A DNA stretch of 36,188 bases from PHAA01 sp964494735 (GCA_964494735.1 CAZBSD010000023.1:1-36188); one strand, 5' to 3'. Positions 8,485 through 16,793 are shown, counted from the stretch's first letter. Notes: generated by a model not told the origin, from the letters alone. Numbers and translations are program-made.

Positions 8485-10389
8485 CTATATATCCAGGTTG
8501 GCGGCATAACGTGCATTTTCGTTGATGAACTCCCGGCGGGGTTCTACGTTATCCCCCATGAGGTTGGAGAAGACTTCGTCGGCTTGTATGGCATCATCGA
8601 TAGTTACCTGGAGAATCGTTCGGTTGTCTGCATTCATGGTGGTTGACCACAACTGTTCTGGGTCCATTTCTCCTAAACCTTTGTATCGCTGTACCGACCA
8701 TTTCTTGTCGGAGCCATCAACAAAGCGATTCATTTCGGAATCATTAAAAAAGTAGTGAATTTCCTTGCCTCTTTTTAAACCATACAGGGGCGGTTGAGCT
8801 ATATACACATATCCGCTTTCAATTAAATCTCGCATGTATCGATAGAAAAAGGTTAACAACAGTATCCGGATATGAGAACCATCCACATCGGCATCAGTCA
8901 TGATGAACAGCTTATGGTAGCGCGCTTTCTTAATATCGAAGTCTTCCCCTATTCCAGTTCCAATGGCTGTAATTAGGTTCCGGATTTCCTCGCTGGACAA
9001 AACTCGGTCCAACCGCGATTTTTCTACGTTCAGTATTTTGCCCCGTAAAGGTAGAATGGCTTGATAGGTACGGTCTCTGCCTTGTTTGGCCGACCCTCCA
9101 GCTGAATCACCTTCCACGATGAACAGTTCCGACTGGGCCGGATCCCTATTGCTGCAGTCCGCCAGTTTTCCAGGCAGGGAGGTTGATTCAAGAGCGCTCT
9201 TGCGGCGGGTCAATTCCCTCGCCTTGCGGGCAGCTTCCCTAGCCCGACGGGCCGATATGGACTTCTCCAGGATTTTCTTAGCTGTAGCCGGGTACTCGTT
9301 TAGATAGTCTTCCACACTTTCGTATACAGCTGCATCCACCACCCCTCGAATGTAGGTATTGCCAAGTTTTGTCTTGGTCTGACCTTCAAACTGGGGGTCT
9401 TTCACTAAAACAGATATAATCGCTGCTACGCCTTCTCTGATATCCTCCCCGGCCAGGTTGGTATCGTTTTCCTTCAATATCCCGCTCCGTTTGGCATAGT
9501 CGTTAATAACTCTGGTCAGCGCATTCTTGAATCCGGTTTCGTGGGTCCCGCCTTCCTGGGTGCGGATGTTGTTGGCAAAGGAATAGATATTTTCTGTGTA
9601 TCCATTGTTATACTGGATGGCAACCTTAACGATTACATCATCTTTATTGGTCTCAAAGTAAATGGGCTCTGCGTTGACAGCTTCCTTGCTCTTGTTTATA
9701 TAGTTCACAAAGTCTTTCAATCCAGTTGATTTAAACTCTTTGCGGTATATCTCTTCACCCCTGGCATCGCTGAAGATAATATGCAAGCCCTGGTTGAGAT
9801 AAGCAAGTTCCCGCAGACGCTGAATCAGTATGTCCCGTTCAAAGACGGTTTCTTCAAAAATTTCTGGATCGGGATAAAATTTAATAGCTGTTCCAGTTGC
9901 CTTCGTATCACCTACTGTTTCTAACTGTGTGTAAGGTTTACCACGTTGATAATCCTGTCGGTATATATGCCCGTCCTTACTCACCGTTACTTCCATTTTG
10001 GCTGATAAAGCGTTTACCACAGACAAACCTACCCCGTGCAATCCCCCCGAAATGGTATAACCACTGCCACCAAACTTGCCCCCGGAATGAAGTGTAGTAA
10101 GAATTACTTCAATGGCCGGGATTCCCATCTGGGGATGGGTGTCTACCGGAATACCTCGCCCATTGTCAGAAACTGTGACGCTATTGTCATCATTAATGAT
10201 TACCTCTATTCGATCACAATAACCCCCGACCGCTTCGTCGATACTGTTGTCGACTATTTCATAAACTAGATGGTGCAACCCTTTAGGACCGGTTGAGCCT
10301 ATATACATACTCGGTCGCATGCGTACTGCTTCCAATCCCTCCAGTACTTGGATATTAGAAGCATTATAGTCGTTTTCGGATGTCGCCAC
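8485..10389 (-). CDS. gyrB: DNA gyrase subunit B
   Basis: ATPase subunit of DNA gyrase, 634 residues, the short Gram-positive type without the large proteobacterial insertion. GHKL ATPase motifs are VDNSIDE (46-52), DNGRGI (about 75-80) and GGLHGVGLSVVNA (115-127). The transducer domain is followed by a TOPRIM domain with EGDSAGG (426-432) and the Mg-binding DADVDGSH (499-506). The C-terminus has the QRYKGLGEM motif. The gene starts 3 bp after the remB stop and ends 13 bp before gyrA, so both gyrase subunits are probably co-expressed from the dnaA unit. Confidence 0.98.
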   Translation of the reverse strand: MATSENDYNASNIQVLEGLEAVRMRPSMYIGSTGPKGLHHLVYEIVDNSIDEAVGGYCDRIEVIINDDNSVTVSDNGRGIPVDTHPQMGIPAIEVILTTLHSGGKFGGSGYTISGGLHGVGLSVVNALSAKMEVTVSKDGHIYRQDYQRGKPYTQLETVGDTKATGTAIKFYPDPEIFEETVFERDILIQRLRELAYLNQGLHIIFSDARGEEIYRKEFKSTGLKDFVNYINKSKEAVNAEPIYFETNKDDVIVKVAIQYNNGYTENIYSFANNIRTQEGGTHETGFKNALTRVINDYAKRSGILKENDTNLAGEDIREGVAAIISVLVKDPQFEGQTKTKLGNTYIRGVVDAAVYESVEDYLNEYPATAKKILEKSISARRAREAARKARELTRRKSALESTSLPGKLADCSNRDPAQSELFIVEGDSAGGSAKQGRDRTYQAILPLRGKILNVEKSRLDRVLSSEEIRNLITAIGTGIGEDFDIKKARYHKLFIMTDADVDGSHIRILLLTFFYRYMRDLIESGYVYIAQPPLYGLKRGKEIHYFFNDSEMNRFVDGSDKKWSVQRYKGLGEMDPEQLWSTTMNADNRTILQVTIDDAIQADEVFSNLMGDNVEPRREFINENARYAANLDI

Positions 10390-10392
10390 TGA

Positions 10393-10644
10393 TTAGTCCT
10401 CCTTGCCGAAAATAATAGCTCTTTTAAACAGGGTAGCAGATGATATCGGTGAAAGATAATGGCGATCGTCGCACAGGACTAAGGCCTTTTTCTTATCGTT
10501 TTTACTTATGATAAGTAGATTTTTATCCAGCTCAGCTCCCTCAATTATGTCTTTTACGTCGTCTGCAATGGGCTTATCCAAGTTTATTATGGCTATTATC
10601 TTCTCTCCTGATATGATTATATCGTCACCTAAATGCAGATACAT
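10393..10644 (-). CDS. remB: RemB-like (YaaB, DUF370) DNA-binding regulator
   Basis: A small protein of 83 residues starting MYLHLGDDIIISGEKIIAI and matching the RemA/RemB (DUF370, extracellular matrix regulatory) family. In B. subtilis its homologue yaaB/remB sits in the same place, between recF and gyrB, and takes part in activating biofilm matrix genes. No catalytic motif is expected. Spacing is very tight: 5 bp after recF and 3 bp before gyrB, so it is co-transcribed with the replication genes. Whether it controls matrix genes in this organism cannot be judged from the window. Confidence 0.88.
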   Translation of the reverse strand: MYLHLGDDIIISGEKIIAIINLDKPIADDVKDIIEGAELDKNLLIISKNDKKKALVLCDDRHYLSPISSATLFKRAIIFGKED

Positions 10645-10649
10645 AAATT

Positions 10650-11750
10650 CTACTCCTTTCGCTCCAATCGGCCCTCTTCAATACAATAATGAGCCGCATC
10701 GTCGTATACTCTCTCCCCTACATTCACAGAGGTTAGAAAGGTTTGAAAATCAGCCTGGCGCAAGTACTCCATAAGCATTTTCTTTTTGTTGTCATCAAGC
10801 TCAGAAAGGACATCATCCAGCAACAAAAGCGGATAGAAGCCCATTATCCTACGAACTGCGTTCATCTCACCCATTTTAAGGCTTATGGATATATTGCGCT
10901 GCTGGCCTTGCGAAGCGTAAATCTGGGCTGGGCGGCCATCGTTATAGACGTTCAAATCATCCAAATGAGGACCCACCAACGTCTTTTTTCTCGTTATCTC
11001 CTCGCCCTTATGTTGCTCAATATGTTGGTGCATCGCATGTTGTAAAACGTCCACATTGATTTTATCACTCTCTACTCCAAATGACAGGGCGTATTTAATT
11101 TTCAAGTCATTTTTTGCCTGGTTAATCTGACTGTAAATAGGCTGACAAATACCTTCCAGGATGTTCACAAATTGAATCCTCTGAATAATAAGGCGGATCG
11201 CATTTTCCACAAACAGATCATTTATTATTCGATAGGACTTACCTGCAGTTTGCTCTCTCTTTAGAAAAATATTCCTTTTCTTAAGTATGCTGGTGTAATT
11301 ATCAAAATTATAAAGATATTCGCTGGATATCTGCTTGAGTATACAATCTAAAAAGGCCCTCCTCTTTGATGGAGAACCTTTTATCAAGAAAAGATCGTCG
11401 GGGGTAAATATTACTACCCTTATTCGCTCTTTATGATTTAGCCGGCTTTTGTTTTTATTGATCAGGTTTTGTTTGTAACCATTAATAGAGTATCGTAGTT
11501 CAGTTTCCAGTTCCCGACCATCTGTCTCATATCGGGCGGCGACAGCATACCCTAGTTCATTGTATTTCACTAAATTGGTATCTTTGCCTCGCCGGAATGA
11601 CCCGCCAGTGGCCAAAACAAAAATAGCCTCTAACAAGTTACTTTTACCCTGCCCGTTAGATCCAGTAAATATATTCAGTCCTGGCAACGGATCCAAATTA
11701 AGCTGGGATATATTCCTGAAATTCCGTACCTTTAAATTAATTATCTTCAC
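10650..11750 (-). CDS. recF: DNA replication and repair protein RecF
   Basis: SMC-like ABC ATPase that helps load RecA at single-strand gaps during recombinational repair. It has 366 residues. Walker A is GSNGQGKSN (30-38), the ABC signature is SQGQQRN, and Walker B is LLLLDDVLSELD near the C-terminus, all in the expected order. The start codon is GTG at 11750, with AAGGTG about 8 nt upstream. It sits 15 bp downstream of dnaN, the classic dnaA-dnaN-recF order. Confidence 0.97.
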   Translation of the reverse strand: MKIINLKVRNFRNISQLNLDPLPGLNIFTGSNGQGKSNLLEAIFVLATGGSFRRGKDTNLVKYNELGYAVAARYETDGRELETELRYSINGYKQNLINKNKSRLNHKERIRVVIFTPDDLFLIKGSPSKRRAFLDCILKQISSEYLYNFDNYTSILKKRNIFLKREQTAGKSYRIINDLFVENAIRLIIQRIQFVNILEGICQPIYSQINQAKNDLKIKYALSFGVESDKINVDVLQHAMHQHIEQHKGEEITRKKTLVGPHLDDLNVYNDGRPAQIYASQGQQRNISISLKMGEMNAVRRIMGFYPLLLLDDVLSELDDNKKKMLMEYLRQADFQTFLTSVNVGERVYDDAAHYCIEEGRLERKE

Positions 11751-11765
11751 TAAAAGGCACCTTCG

Positions 11766-12905
11766 CTAATTGTTGGTCCTCATGGGTACCAAAATATACA
11801 GGTAATTCTCCTTCTCTACGTTTGTCATTAATGCCGGACTCAAGGGGCCAGACAACTTAATGAGTATACTATCGCACTCCAAGTCAAACATCTTAACTGC
11901 ATCTAAAAAGTAATTGGTGTTAAAAGCAATCTTGATACCTTTTTCTCCTTTTATATTTATTTCATCGATAACTTCACATATTTCCCCCATGCTCTCAGAA
12001 TTAGATGTTAACTCTACTTCTTCTTCTTTCAGACTAAATTGCACGTGTTGGATCTGGAATTTATCATCAGTGGGCATTATTTTAGCTCGTCCCAGGCTGG
12101 CGGCCAGTACTGGAGTTTTTATAGTCAAGTCAGTTATAAAATTGGTTGGAATTACTGTCTCATAATTGGGATATTGCCCCTCAATTAATCTCGACAGCAG
12201 GAGGAATTTCTCATTATAGAAGATAACGTTGTTTTCTGACATGGCAACGTTTATTTCTTCCTTACTATCATCCAAAAAGCGCATCAATTCATTCACAGTT
12301 CGCATTGGAATGACGAATTTGACCGGCTCTAGGTCCGGCTGGGCAAGGGAATAGGTGTAGCATCCCATACGATGAGTGTCTGACGCTACTATCCTAAGTT
12401 TTCCTTCGCCAATGTAATCAAATAAAACCCCGGTAAAAACCTGGCGGAAATGATTTATAGCGGTCGCAAATGATGTCTTCTTTAATCCTTCCCTTAAAAT
12501 ATCTTGGGGAATGGAAAATAAATTCTCCATTTTCCCTATCGGCAGGTCAGGATACTCTTGCTCCTGATAGATATTTAGACGACTGGATGAGCGTCCATAT
12601 CCGATGACCAGCTTAGAAGTATCCTTATTTAAATCAAATGATATAAGGGTGTCCGGCAGCAGTTTAATAAAATCGGCAAAATAGTTGGCGTTAACCAAAA
12701 CGCTGCCCTCCTCTACTATATCGACGTTGGAGGATGAAGCCTTGATGCCGATCTCCATGTCGGTAGCGGTCATGGTAATGCCGGCACCTCTGTTGATATT
12801 AATATGCAATCCAGACAATATCGGAATGGTATTCCGATTGGAGGCGGCTCTATGTACCAGAGTAGTAAGGATAGATATCTCTCTTTTTTCGATGTTAAAC
12901 TTCAT
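11766..12905 (-). CDS. dnaN: DNA polymerase III subunit beta (sliding clamp)
   Basis: Ring-shaped homodimeric clamp that holds DNA polymerase III on DNA and recruits other repair and replication partners. At 379 residues it is close to the family norm, with the three-fold repeated clamp fold starting MKFNIEKREI and ending in the typical LVPMRTNN. The ATG at 12905 is preceded by AGGAGGACTAAC. The 145-bp gap to dnaA upstream contains candidate origin elements (separate entry). Confidence 0.98.
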   Translation of the reverse strand: MKFNIEKREISILTTLVHRAASNRNTIPILSGLHININRGAGITMTATDMEIGIKASSSNVDIVEEGSVLVNANYFADFIKLLPDTLISFDLNKDTSKLVIGYGRSSSRLNIYQEQEYPDLPIGKMENLFSIPQDILREGLKKTSFATAINHFRQVFTGVLFDYIGEGKLRIVASDTHRMGCYTYSLAQPDLEPVKFVIPMRTVNELMRFLDDSKEEINVAMSENNVIFYNEKFLLLSRLIEGQYPNYETVIPTNFITDLTIKTPVLAASLGRAKIMPTDDKFQIQHVQFSLKEEEVELTSNSESMGEICEVIDEINIKGEKGIKIAFNTNYFLDAVKMFDLECDSILIKLSGPLSPALMTNVEKENYLYILVPMRTNN

Positions 12906-13050
12906 GTTAGTCCTCCTGTTTTATTTATTACTATTAATTAATAAACTAGGCGTAATAACCGTAGTAATGTGCAAAATGTGCAAAAGGACCGCCCCAAGGC
13001 AAACAACCGAGCATAATGCGGGTGGAAAAGATTGTTGATATAAGAAGAAA
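12906..13050 (-). other. dnaA-dnaN gap: candidate origin unwinding region
   Basis: Two exact tandem copies of TGTGCAAAA (plus strand 12968-12976 and 12977-12985) each differ from the DnaA-box form TGTGNATAA at one position. Reading the minus strand away from these boxes gives TTA CTA CGG TTA TTA CGC CTA in one register, which resembles DnaA-trio repeats (complement of 3'-[G/A]AT-5'). An AT-only-like stretch follows (about 12920-12950, TTATTAATTAATAGTAATAA). B. subtilis has its unwinding element at the same location. The role is inferred. Confidence 0.5.
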
Positions 13051-14361
13051 TTATATAACCGCCCTGGGGTCCAATTGTTTACTTATCTTATCCAAGGTTG
13101 CTGCTAAGGAATGGTTAAGATTTGCTTCCTTTTCGATCTTTTCGACTCCATGCATAACTGTGGTATGGTCACGACCGCCGAACTGATCACCAATAAGCGG
13201 GTAAGAAGCGTCGGTCATTTTACGGCATAAAAACATGGCTATATGGCGAGGGTAAACAAGCTGTTTATTCCTCTTTTTAGAAAGCAATTCGTTAAGGTTA
13301 ATGCCATAATATTTGCATACTTCCTTCTGAATACATTCGATAGTGATTATTTTGGGAACCGGAGGGGGCATTATATCCTTAAGAGCCTCACTGGCGGTGG
13401 CCATGTTCAAATCCAAGTTGTTTATGGTGGCAAAAGCAACTAAGCGAACTAATGCCCCTTCCAACTCCCTGATGTTGGAATCAATATTGTCCGCGATATA
13501 GTCTAAAATCTCCATGGGGATATTTATTTCATCAGTACTGGCTTTGTTACGCAATATGGCTATACGGGTTTCCAGATCGGGAATTTGAATATCTGTTATC
13601 AAACCCCACTCAAAACGAGAGCGCAGCCGGTCCTCCAAGGTGGGGATATTTTTTGGAGGACGATCACTGGAAATCACAACCTGTTTATTATTTTCGTAAA
13701 GAGTGTTGAAAGTGTGGAAAAACTCTTCCTGGGTCCTCTCCTTACCGGCCAGGAATTGAATATCATCTATAAGTAGAACATCCACGTTGCGGTATTTATT
13801 ACGAAACGACTGTGTCCTATCATCCCTTATGGCACTGATAATCTCGTTGGTAAACTGTTCTGATGAAACATACACAACCGAGTACGATGGTCTGTTCTCA
13901 AAGATGCGATGGGCAATAGCCTGCATCAGATGCGTTTTTCCCAGACCTACACCTCCGTAAATAAACAAAGGATTGTAGGCCCGGGCCGGCGCTTCACCGA
14001 CAGCATAGCAGGCGGCATGAGCAAAGCGGTTGCTATTGCCGACTACAAAAGTATTGAACGTGTACTTGGGATTGAGATTGGAGATGAACCCGTTCTTTTC
14101 GACCAAGGGTTCTGTTATGAGGATTAATTTGGTATCGGTTTGACTTGTTTCGCAAAACCTTTGTTGTAGAAGGTCCAGGTAGCGAGATTCTATCCATTCA
14201 CGGGTAAGAGCGTTGGGGACCATTATGTAGAGTGTGTCATCCCGATAAGTGTTATAGGCGACTCCGGCAAACCATATATCGAAGCTGGTGGCACCAATCT
14301 CGCGGCGAAAAGATTGTAGGACTTCTTCAAATAACGACTGGAATGATACAACACGGGACAT
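13051..14361 (-). CDS. dnaA: Chromosomal replication initiator protein DnaA
   Basis: AAA+ initiator that binds DnaA boxes and opens oriC. It has 436 residues from the ATG at 14361. Domain I spans about 1-80; the AAA+ domain has Walker A GGVGLGKT (136-143) and Walker B LLIDDIQF (196-203). Domain IV carries the DnaA signature with RDHTTVMHG (397-405). I chose ATG 14361 (MSRVVSFQSLFEEV) because AGGAGGG lies 5-6 nt upstream; the frame extends open for 39 codons further upstream, but that segment is GC-biased non-family sequence. It is the first gene of the leftward arm, so it marks the boundary between replichores. Confidence 0.98.
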   Translation of the reverse strand: MSRVVSFQSLFEEVLQSFRREIGATSFDIWFAGVAYNTYRDDTLYIMVPNALTREWIESRYLDLLQQRFCETSQTDTKLILITEPLVEKNGFISNLNPKYTFNTFVVGNSNRFAHAACYAVGEAPARAYNPLFIYGGVGLGKTHLMQAIAHRIFENRPSYSVVYVSSEQFTNEIISAIRDDRTQSFRNKYRNVDVLLIDDIQFLAGKERTQEEFFHTFNTLYENNKQVVISSDRPPKNIPTLEDRLRSRFEWGLITDIQIPDLETRIAILRNKASTDEINIPMEILDYIADNIDSNIRELEGALVRLVAFATINNLDLNMATASEALKDIMPPPVPKIITIECIQKEVCKYYGINLNELLSKKRNKQLVYPRHIAMFLCRKMTDASYPLIGDQFGGRDHTTVMHGVEKIEKEANLNHSLAATLDKISKQLDPRAVI

Positions 14362-14534
14362 AAGCGCCCTCCTAAAAATGTGTGGAAAGTGGGGAAAAAT
14401 AGGGATAGATGCCTGTCCCGACAGCCTTGTGGGGAAACCCGCAGATCCTCCCCTATGTTTTTTCCAAAATAGAGTCAATTAATATAGTAGCAGATTTTGG
14501 CGGCGATTAGAAGTATTTAGAAATCCAGACATTC
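14362..14534. other. dnaA-rpmH gap: candidate origin/dnaA promoter region
   Basis: Coding direction switches here: genes to the left are minus and genes to the right are plus, as expected at a bidirectional origin. Degenerate DnaA-box-like units occur at 14380-14388 (TGTGGAAAG), 14388-14396 (AGTGGGGAA) and 14429-14437 (TGTGGGGAA), each 6-7 of 9 to TGTGGATAA. An AT-rich stretch (about 14456-14520) follows. The dnaA promoter must lie here, but I found no clear -35/-10 pair. Confidence 0.5.
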
Positions 14535-14564
14535 TTGACATGCTGAAGGTTTTGAAAATATAAT
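14535..14564 (+). promoter_or_regulatory. Sigma-A-type promoter for rpmH
   Basis: Perfect -35 TTGACA (14535-14540) and perfect -10 TATAAT (14559-14564) separated by 18 nt, 37 nt before the rpmH start codon. It is the first promoter of the rightward arm and one of the strongest in the window. Confidence 0.88.
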
Positions 14565-14601
14565 TATAGGTACTGGAAAAATTAAGGGGGCAACCAATCA
14601 A

Positions 14602-14736
14602 ATGAAACGAACCTACCAACCCAAGAAGAGACAAAGGAAAAGAGTCCACGGTTTTAGAAAGAGAATGGCCACCGCCGGCGGAAGAAAAATATTGGCCATG
14701 CGCAGATTAAAAGGAAGGAAGAAACTCAGTGCATAG
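14602..14736 (+). CDS. rpmH: 50S ribosomal protein L34
   Basis: A very basic 44-residue protein beginning MKRTYQPKKRQRKRVHGFRK and ending GRKKLSA, the diagnostic L34 sequence; a component of the large ribosomal subunit. AAGGGGG lies about 11-12 nt upstream of the ATG. The stop codon is contained in the 5' arm of a terminator-like hairpin, so translation to the end of rpmH would interfere with termination. The divergent rpmH/dnaA layout is conserved across bacteria. Confidence 0.98.
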   Translation: MKRTYQPKKRQRKRVHGFRKRMATAGGRKILAMRRLKGRKKLSA

Positions 14737-14765
14737 GTGGTAGCCTTTTTGCCACCTATATTTTT
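14733..14765 (+). terminator. Intrinsic terminator/attenuator between rpmH and rnpA
   Basis: ATAGGTGG (14733-14740) pairs perfectly with CCACCTAT (14752-14759), followed by ATTTTTG. The 5' arm overlaps the rpmH stop codon. It probably reduces transcription into rnpA, giving more L34 than RNase P protein. Confidence 0.75.
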
Positions 14766-14785
14766 GCGTATTTCAAAGGATTCTT

Positions 14786-15118
14786 ATGCTGCATAAAGAC
14801 TGGAGAATTAACCGGGGCCGTCAATACAGCTTCATTTATAAGAACGGTCGGCGACACGTAGGTAAACACCTAATCGTATTCGTAGTAAGGAACCATATTC
14901 AGGAAAACCGCTTTGGTATTGTCACCTCCAAAAAAACCGGTAATGCAGTAGCAAGAAATAAGGCTAAGAGACAAATCCGGGAAGTGATACGCAAGAATCG
15001 GCTTGGACTGCCCCGGGGATATGATTTGGTAGTGGTCGCCAGATACAACATTCAAGAGGCATCATTCAAGCAAATAGAAAGTGACTTTGTACGATTGACA
15101 AGAAAGGCCGTCCAGTGA
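14786..15118 (+). CDS. rnpA: Ribonuclease P protein component
   Basis: Protein subunit of RNase P, which with the RNA subunit trims the 5' leader of tRNA precursors. It has 110 residues, typical length, and is basic. It shows the substrate-cleft segment FGIVTSKKTGNAVARNKAKR (43-62) with the conserved RNxxKR motif (57-62). Start ATG has AAAGGA 5 nt upstream. Its stop codon TGA is immediately followed by the yidD GTG start, so the two are probably translationally coupled. Confidence 0.97.
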   Translation: MLHKDWRINRGRQYSFIYKNGRRHVGKHLIVFVVRNHIQENRFGIVTSKKTGNAVARNKAKRQIREVIRKNRLGLPRGYDLVVVARYNIQEASFKQIESDFVRLTRKAVQ

Positions 15119-15325
15119 GTGAGACAAGCACTGATTCTTCTTATTAGAACATACCAAAAAATCGGCGTAATTAAGCGACCAGCATGTCGCTTTTACCCTT
15201 CTTGTTCCAATTATTCCATCGAAGCGTTACAGAAATACGGAATCCTGAGCGGTGGATGGTTAGCGTTAAAGAGAATCGGTCGTTGTCACCCTTTTCATCC
15301 GGGCGGTTACGATCCGGTTCCATGA
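15119..15325 (+). CDS. yidD: Membrane protein insertion efficiency factor YidD
   Basis: A small protein of 68 residues of the YidD (DUF37) family, which acts at the inner face of the membrane and helps YidC-dependent insertion. The signature is complete: CRFYPSCSNYS (Cys23 and Cys29), WLALKRIGRCHPFHPGGYDPVP. The GTG start abuts the rnpA stop with no gap and no separate strong Shine-Dalgarno. Its TGA overlaps an ATG (ATGA) that opens a 19-codon frame leading to yidC. Confidence 0.95.
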   Translation: MRQALILLIRTYQKIGVIKRPACRFYPSCSNYSIEALQKYGILSGGWLALKRIGRCHPFHPGGYDPVP

Positions 15326-15381
15326 GAAGAGGCAGTATTAATGTAGGTATGGCAGTAGCTGTACTTGAAGGGCAGGGCTAA
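15322..15381 (+). CDS. Possible 19-codon coupling ORF between yidD and yidC
   Basis: An ATG overlapping the yidD stop (ATGA) opens a 19-residue frame MRRGSINVGMAVAVLEGQG that ends at TAA 15379-15381. It spans the first candidate yidC start (TTG 15365) and ends 4 nt before the second (TTG 15386). It has no recognisable homology. It could carry ribosomes from yidD to yidC by reinitiation, or be chance. The frame is short, so evidence is positional only. Confidence 0.25.
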   Translation: MRRGSINVGMAVAVLEGQG

Positions 15382-16204
15382 GGTTTTGTGGCAGGCTTTT
15401 ATACAATGGTTTACTGAGGTTATCAATCTGACCTATTCATTCACGGTTCAGATAGGCATGCCCAGTTACGGACTGGCGATAATATTCATGACCATAATGA
15501 TCAAATTGGTCATGTTCCCACTTACCCAGAAACAGATGAAATCGATGCGGGCGATGCAGGAGATCCAACCCAAAGCCAAATGGATTCAAGAGAAATACAA
15601 AGGCGACCAGCAGATGCTGCAACAGAAAACTATGGAGTTGTACAAGGAGCATGGTGTAAACCCGATGGGGGGATGCCTGCCGTTACTTATTCAAATGCCG
15701 ATATTTTTGGCATTTTACCAATCCCTGTACAAATTTCAATATCTTGATGCCGCCCATAAGGGTTTTCTCTGGATCAGCGATATCGCCCTTCTGGTGAAGT
15801 ACGATCCCGATTGGAAAAAGATAATATTACCGCTTTTAGCAGCACTTACAACCTATTATCAGCAAAGAATTTCAACCACCCAAAACACTGACCCTACCCA
15901 GAAGGCGATGCTTTATTTTATGCCGCTCATGATGGCGTACATCACTTACACGGTACCGGCTGGATTGGGATTGTATTGGGTAACGTTTAACACCCTCGGG
16001 ATCCTTCAACAATTATACGTGAACTATACCCATAAAGTAGAGAAGCTCGATACCGGCGTAGGGACGCAGGTTGATTTCGCATCAGAACCAGTCTCTCTGG
16101 AAATCGAGGAAGAATCGTATAAGGCAGAGGAAACCCTGAAGGATGAAGGAGGAAGAGTAAGAGATGCAAAACCAAGCAATCGAAAAAAAAGGAAAAAGCG
16201 TTGA
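15365..16204 (+). CDS. yidC: Membrane protein insertase YidC/SpoIIIJ
   Basis: Oxa1-family insertase that places proteins into the cytoplasmic membrane. It has 279 residues with the five-helix core: PSYGLAIIFMTIMIKLVMFPL (first helix), the cytoplasmic helical hairpin LTQKQMKSMRAMQEIQPK, GGCLPLLIQMPIFLAFYQ, and later helices ending at VPAGLGLYWVTFNTLGILQQ. The groove residue usually Arg in B. subtilis SpoIIIJ is Lys47 here, so the positive charge is kept. There is no lipoprotein signal peptide. The C-terminus is a basic tail (NRKKRKKR). Start is uncertain: TTG 15365 lacks a good Shine-Dalgarno; TTG 15386 has AGGG about 9 nt upstream. The 3' end overlaps jag by 41 bp. Confidence 0.94.
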   Translation: MKGRAKVLWQAFIQWFTEVINLTYSFTVQIGMPSYGLAIIFMTIMIKLVMFPLTQKQMKSMRAMQEIQPKAKWIQEKYKGDQQMLQQKTMELYKEHGVNPMGGCLPLLIQMPIFLAFYQSLYKFQYLDAAHKGFLWISDIALLVKYDPDWKKIILPLLAALTTYYQQRISTTQNTDPTQKAMLYFMPLMMAYITYTVPAGLGLYWVTFNTLGILQQLYVNYTHKVEKLDTGVGTQVDFASEPVSLEIEEESYKAEETLKDEGGRVRDAKPSNRKKRKKR

Positions 16205-16793
16205 TGAAGCCGTTAAGGCTGCTTTGGAAGAATTGGGATGCGAGATAGAAGATGTGGTTGTGGAGATCCTGGAGGAGCCCAGTAAAAGGCTTTTAGGGAT
16301 TATGGGTAACAAACCGGCGCTCGTCAAGGTGTCTGTGATAGAGAAACCTGAAAACGACGCCCGCCAGATAGTGGATGAATTACTCCAGAAAATGAAGATA
16401 GAATATCTAATAGAAAGCGTCGAATGGGACAGTGGTGTTACCAGGATTAATATAGTGGGCAAAGACATGGGGTTGTTGATCGGGCGCAAAGGTGAGACAT
16501 TGAATGCCCTGCAATTTATCGCTGGACTTATGGTCAACCGCAAGCGGGAACAGAAGATGAGAATCATTCTGGATGTCGAGGACTACAGAAAGAAACGGGA
16601 GCAATCCTTGGAGGCTTTGGCTCTGCGACTATCGGATAAGGTGAAGCAGACGCAGAAGAACGTAATCATGCGCCCAATGAATCCGCAGGAAAGAAGGATA
16701 GTACATACCATTTTACAGGAAGACCCGCTATTGGTTACTTATTCTATGGGAGACGAACCTAACCGCAAGGTAGTAATAGCATTGAAGAAGTAA
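16164..16793 (+). CDS. jag: RNA-binding protein Jag/KhpB (EloR)
   Basis: A cytoplasmic RNA-binding protein of 209 residues in the Jag family, linked in Firmicutes to cell elongation and sporulation and usually next to yidC. Domains are Jag-N (about 5-55, KSVDEAVKAALEELG), a KH domain with GLLIGRKGETL (103-113), and a C-terminal R3H domain (about 150-209, MNPQERRIVHTIL). GAAGGAGGAAG stands about 9 nt before the ATG. It starts inside the yidC 3' end (41-bp overlap), suggesting coupled translation. A hairpin terminator follows. Confidence 0.96.
   Translation: MQNQAIEKKGKSVDEAVKAALEELGCEIEDVVVEILEEPSKRLLGIMGNKPALVKVSVIEKPENDARQIVDELLQKMKIEYLIESVEWDSGVTRINIVGKDMGLLIGRKGETLNALQFIAGLMVNRKREQKMRIILDVEDYRKKREQSLEALALRLSDKVKQTQKNVIMRPMNPQERRIVHTILQEDPLLVTYSMGDEPNRKVVIALKK

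Noticed and set aside
12041..12060. CACGTG core in dnaN as a second parS
   Set aside because: Flanks (GCACGTGTTGG) do not match the TTTCACGTGAAA arms of parS.
14362..14478. 39-codon N-terminal extension of dnaA
   Set aside because: The strong Shine-Dalgarno and the conserved DnaA N-terminus place the start at 14361; the extension covers the origin-side regulatory gap.
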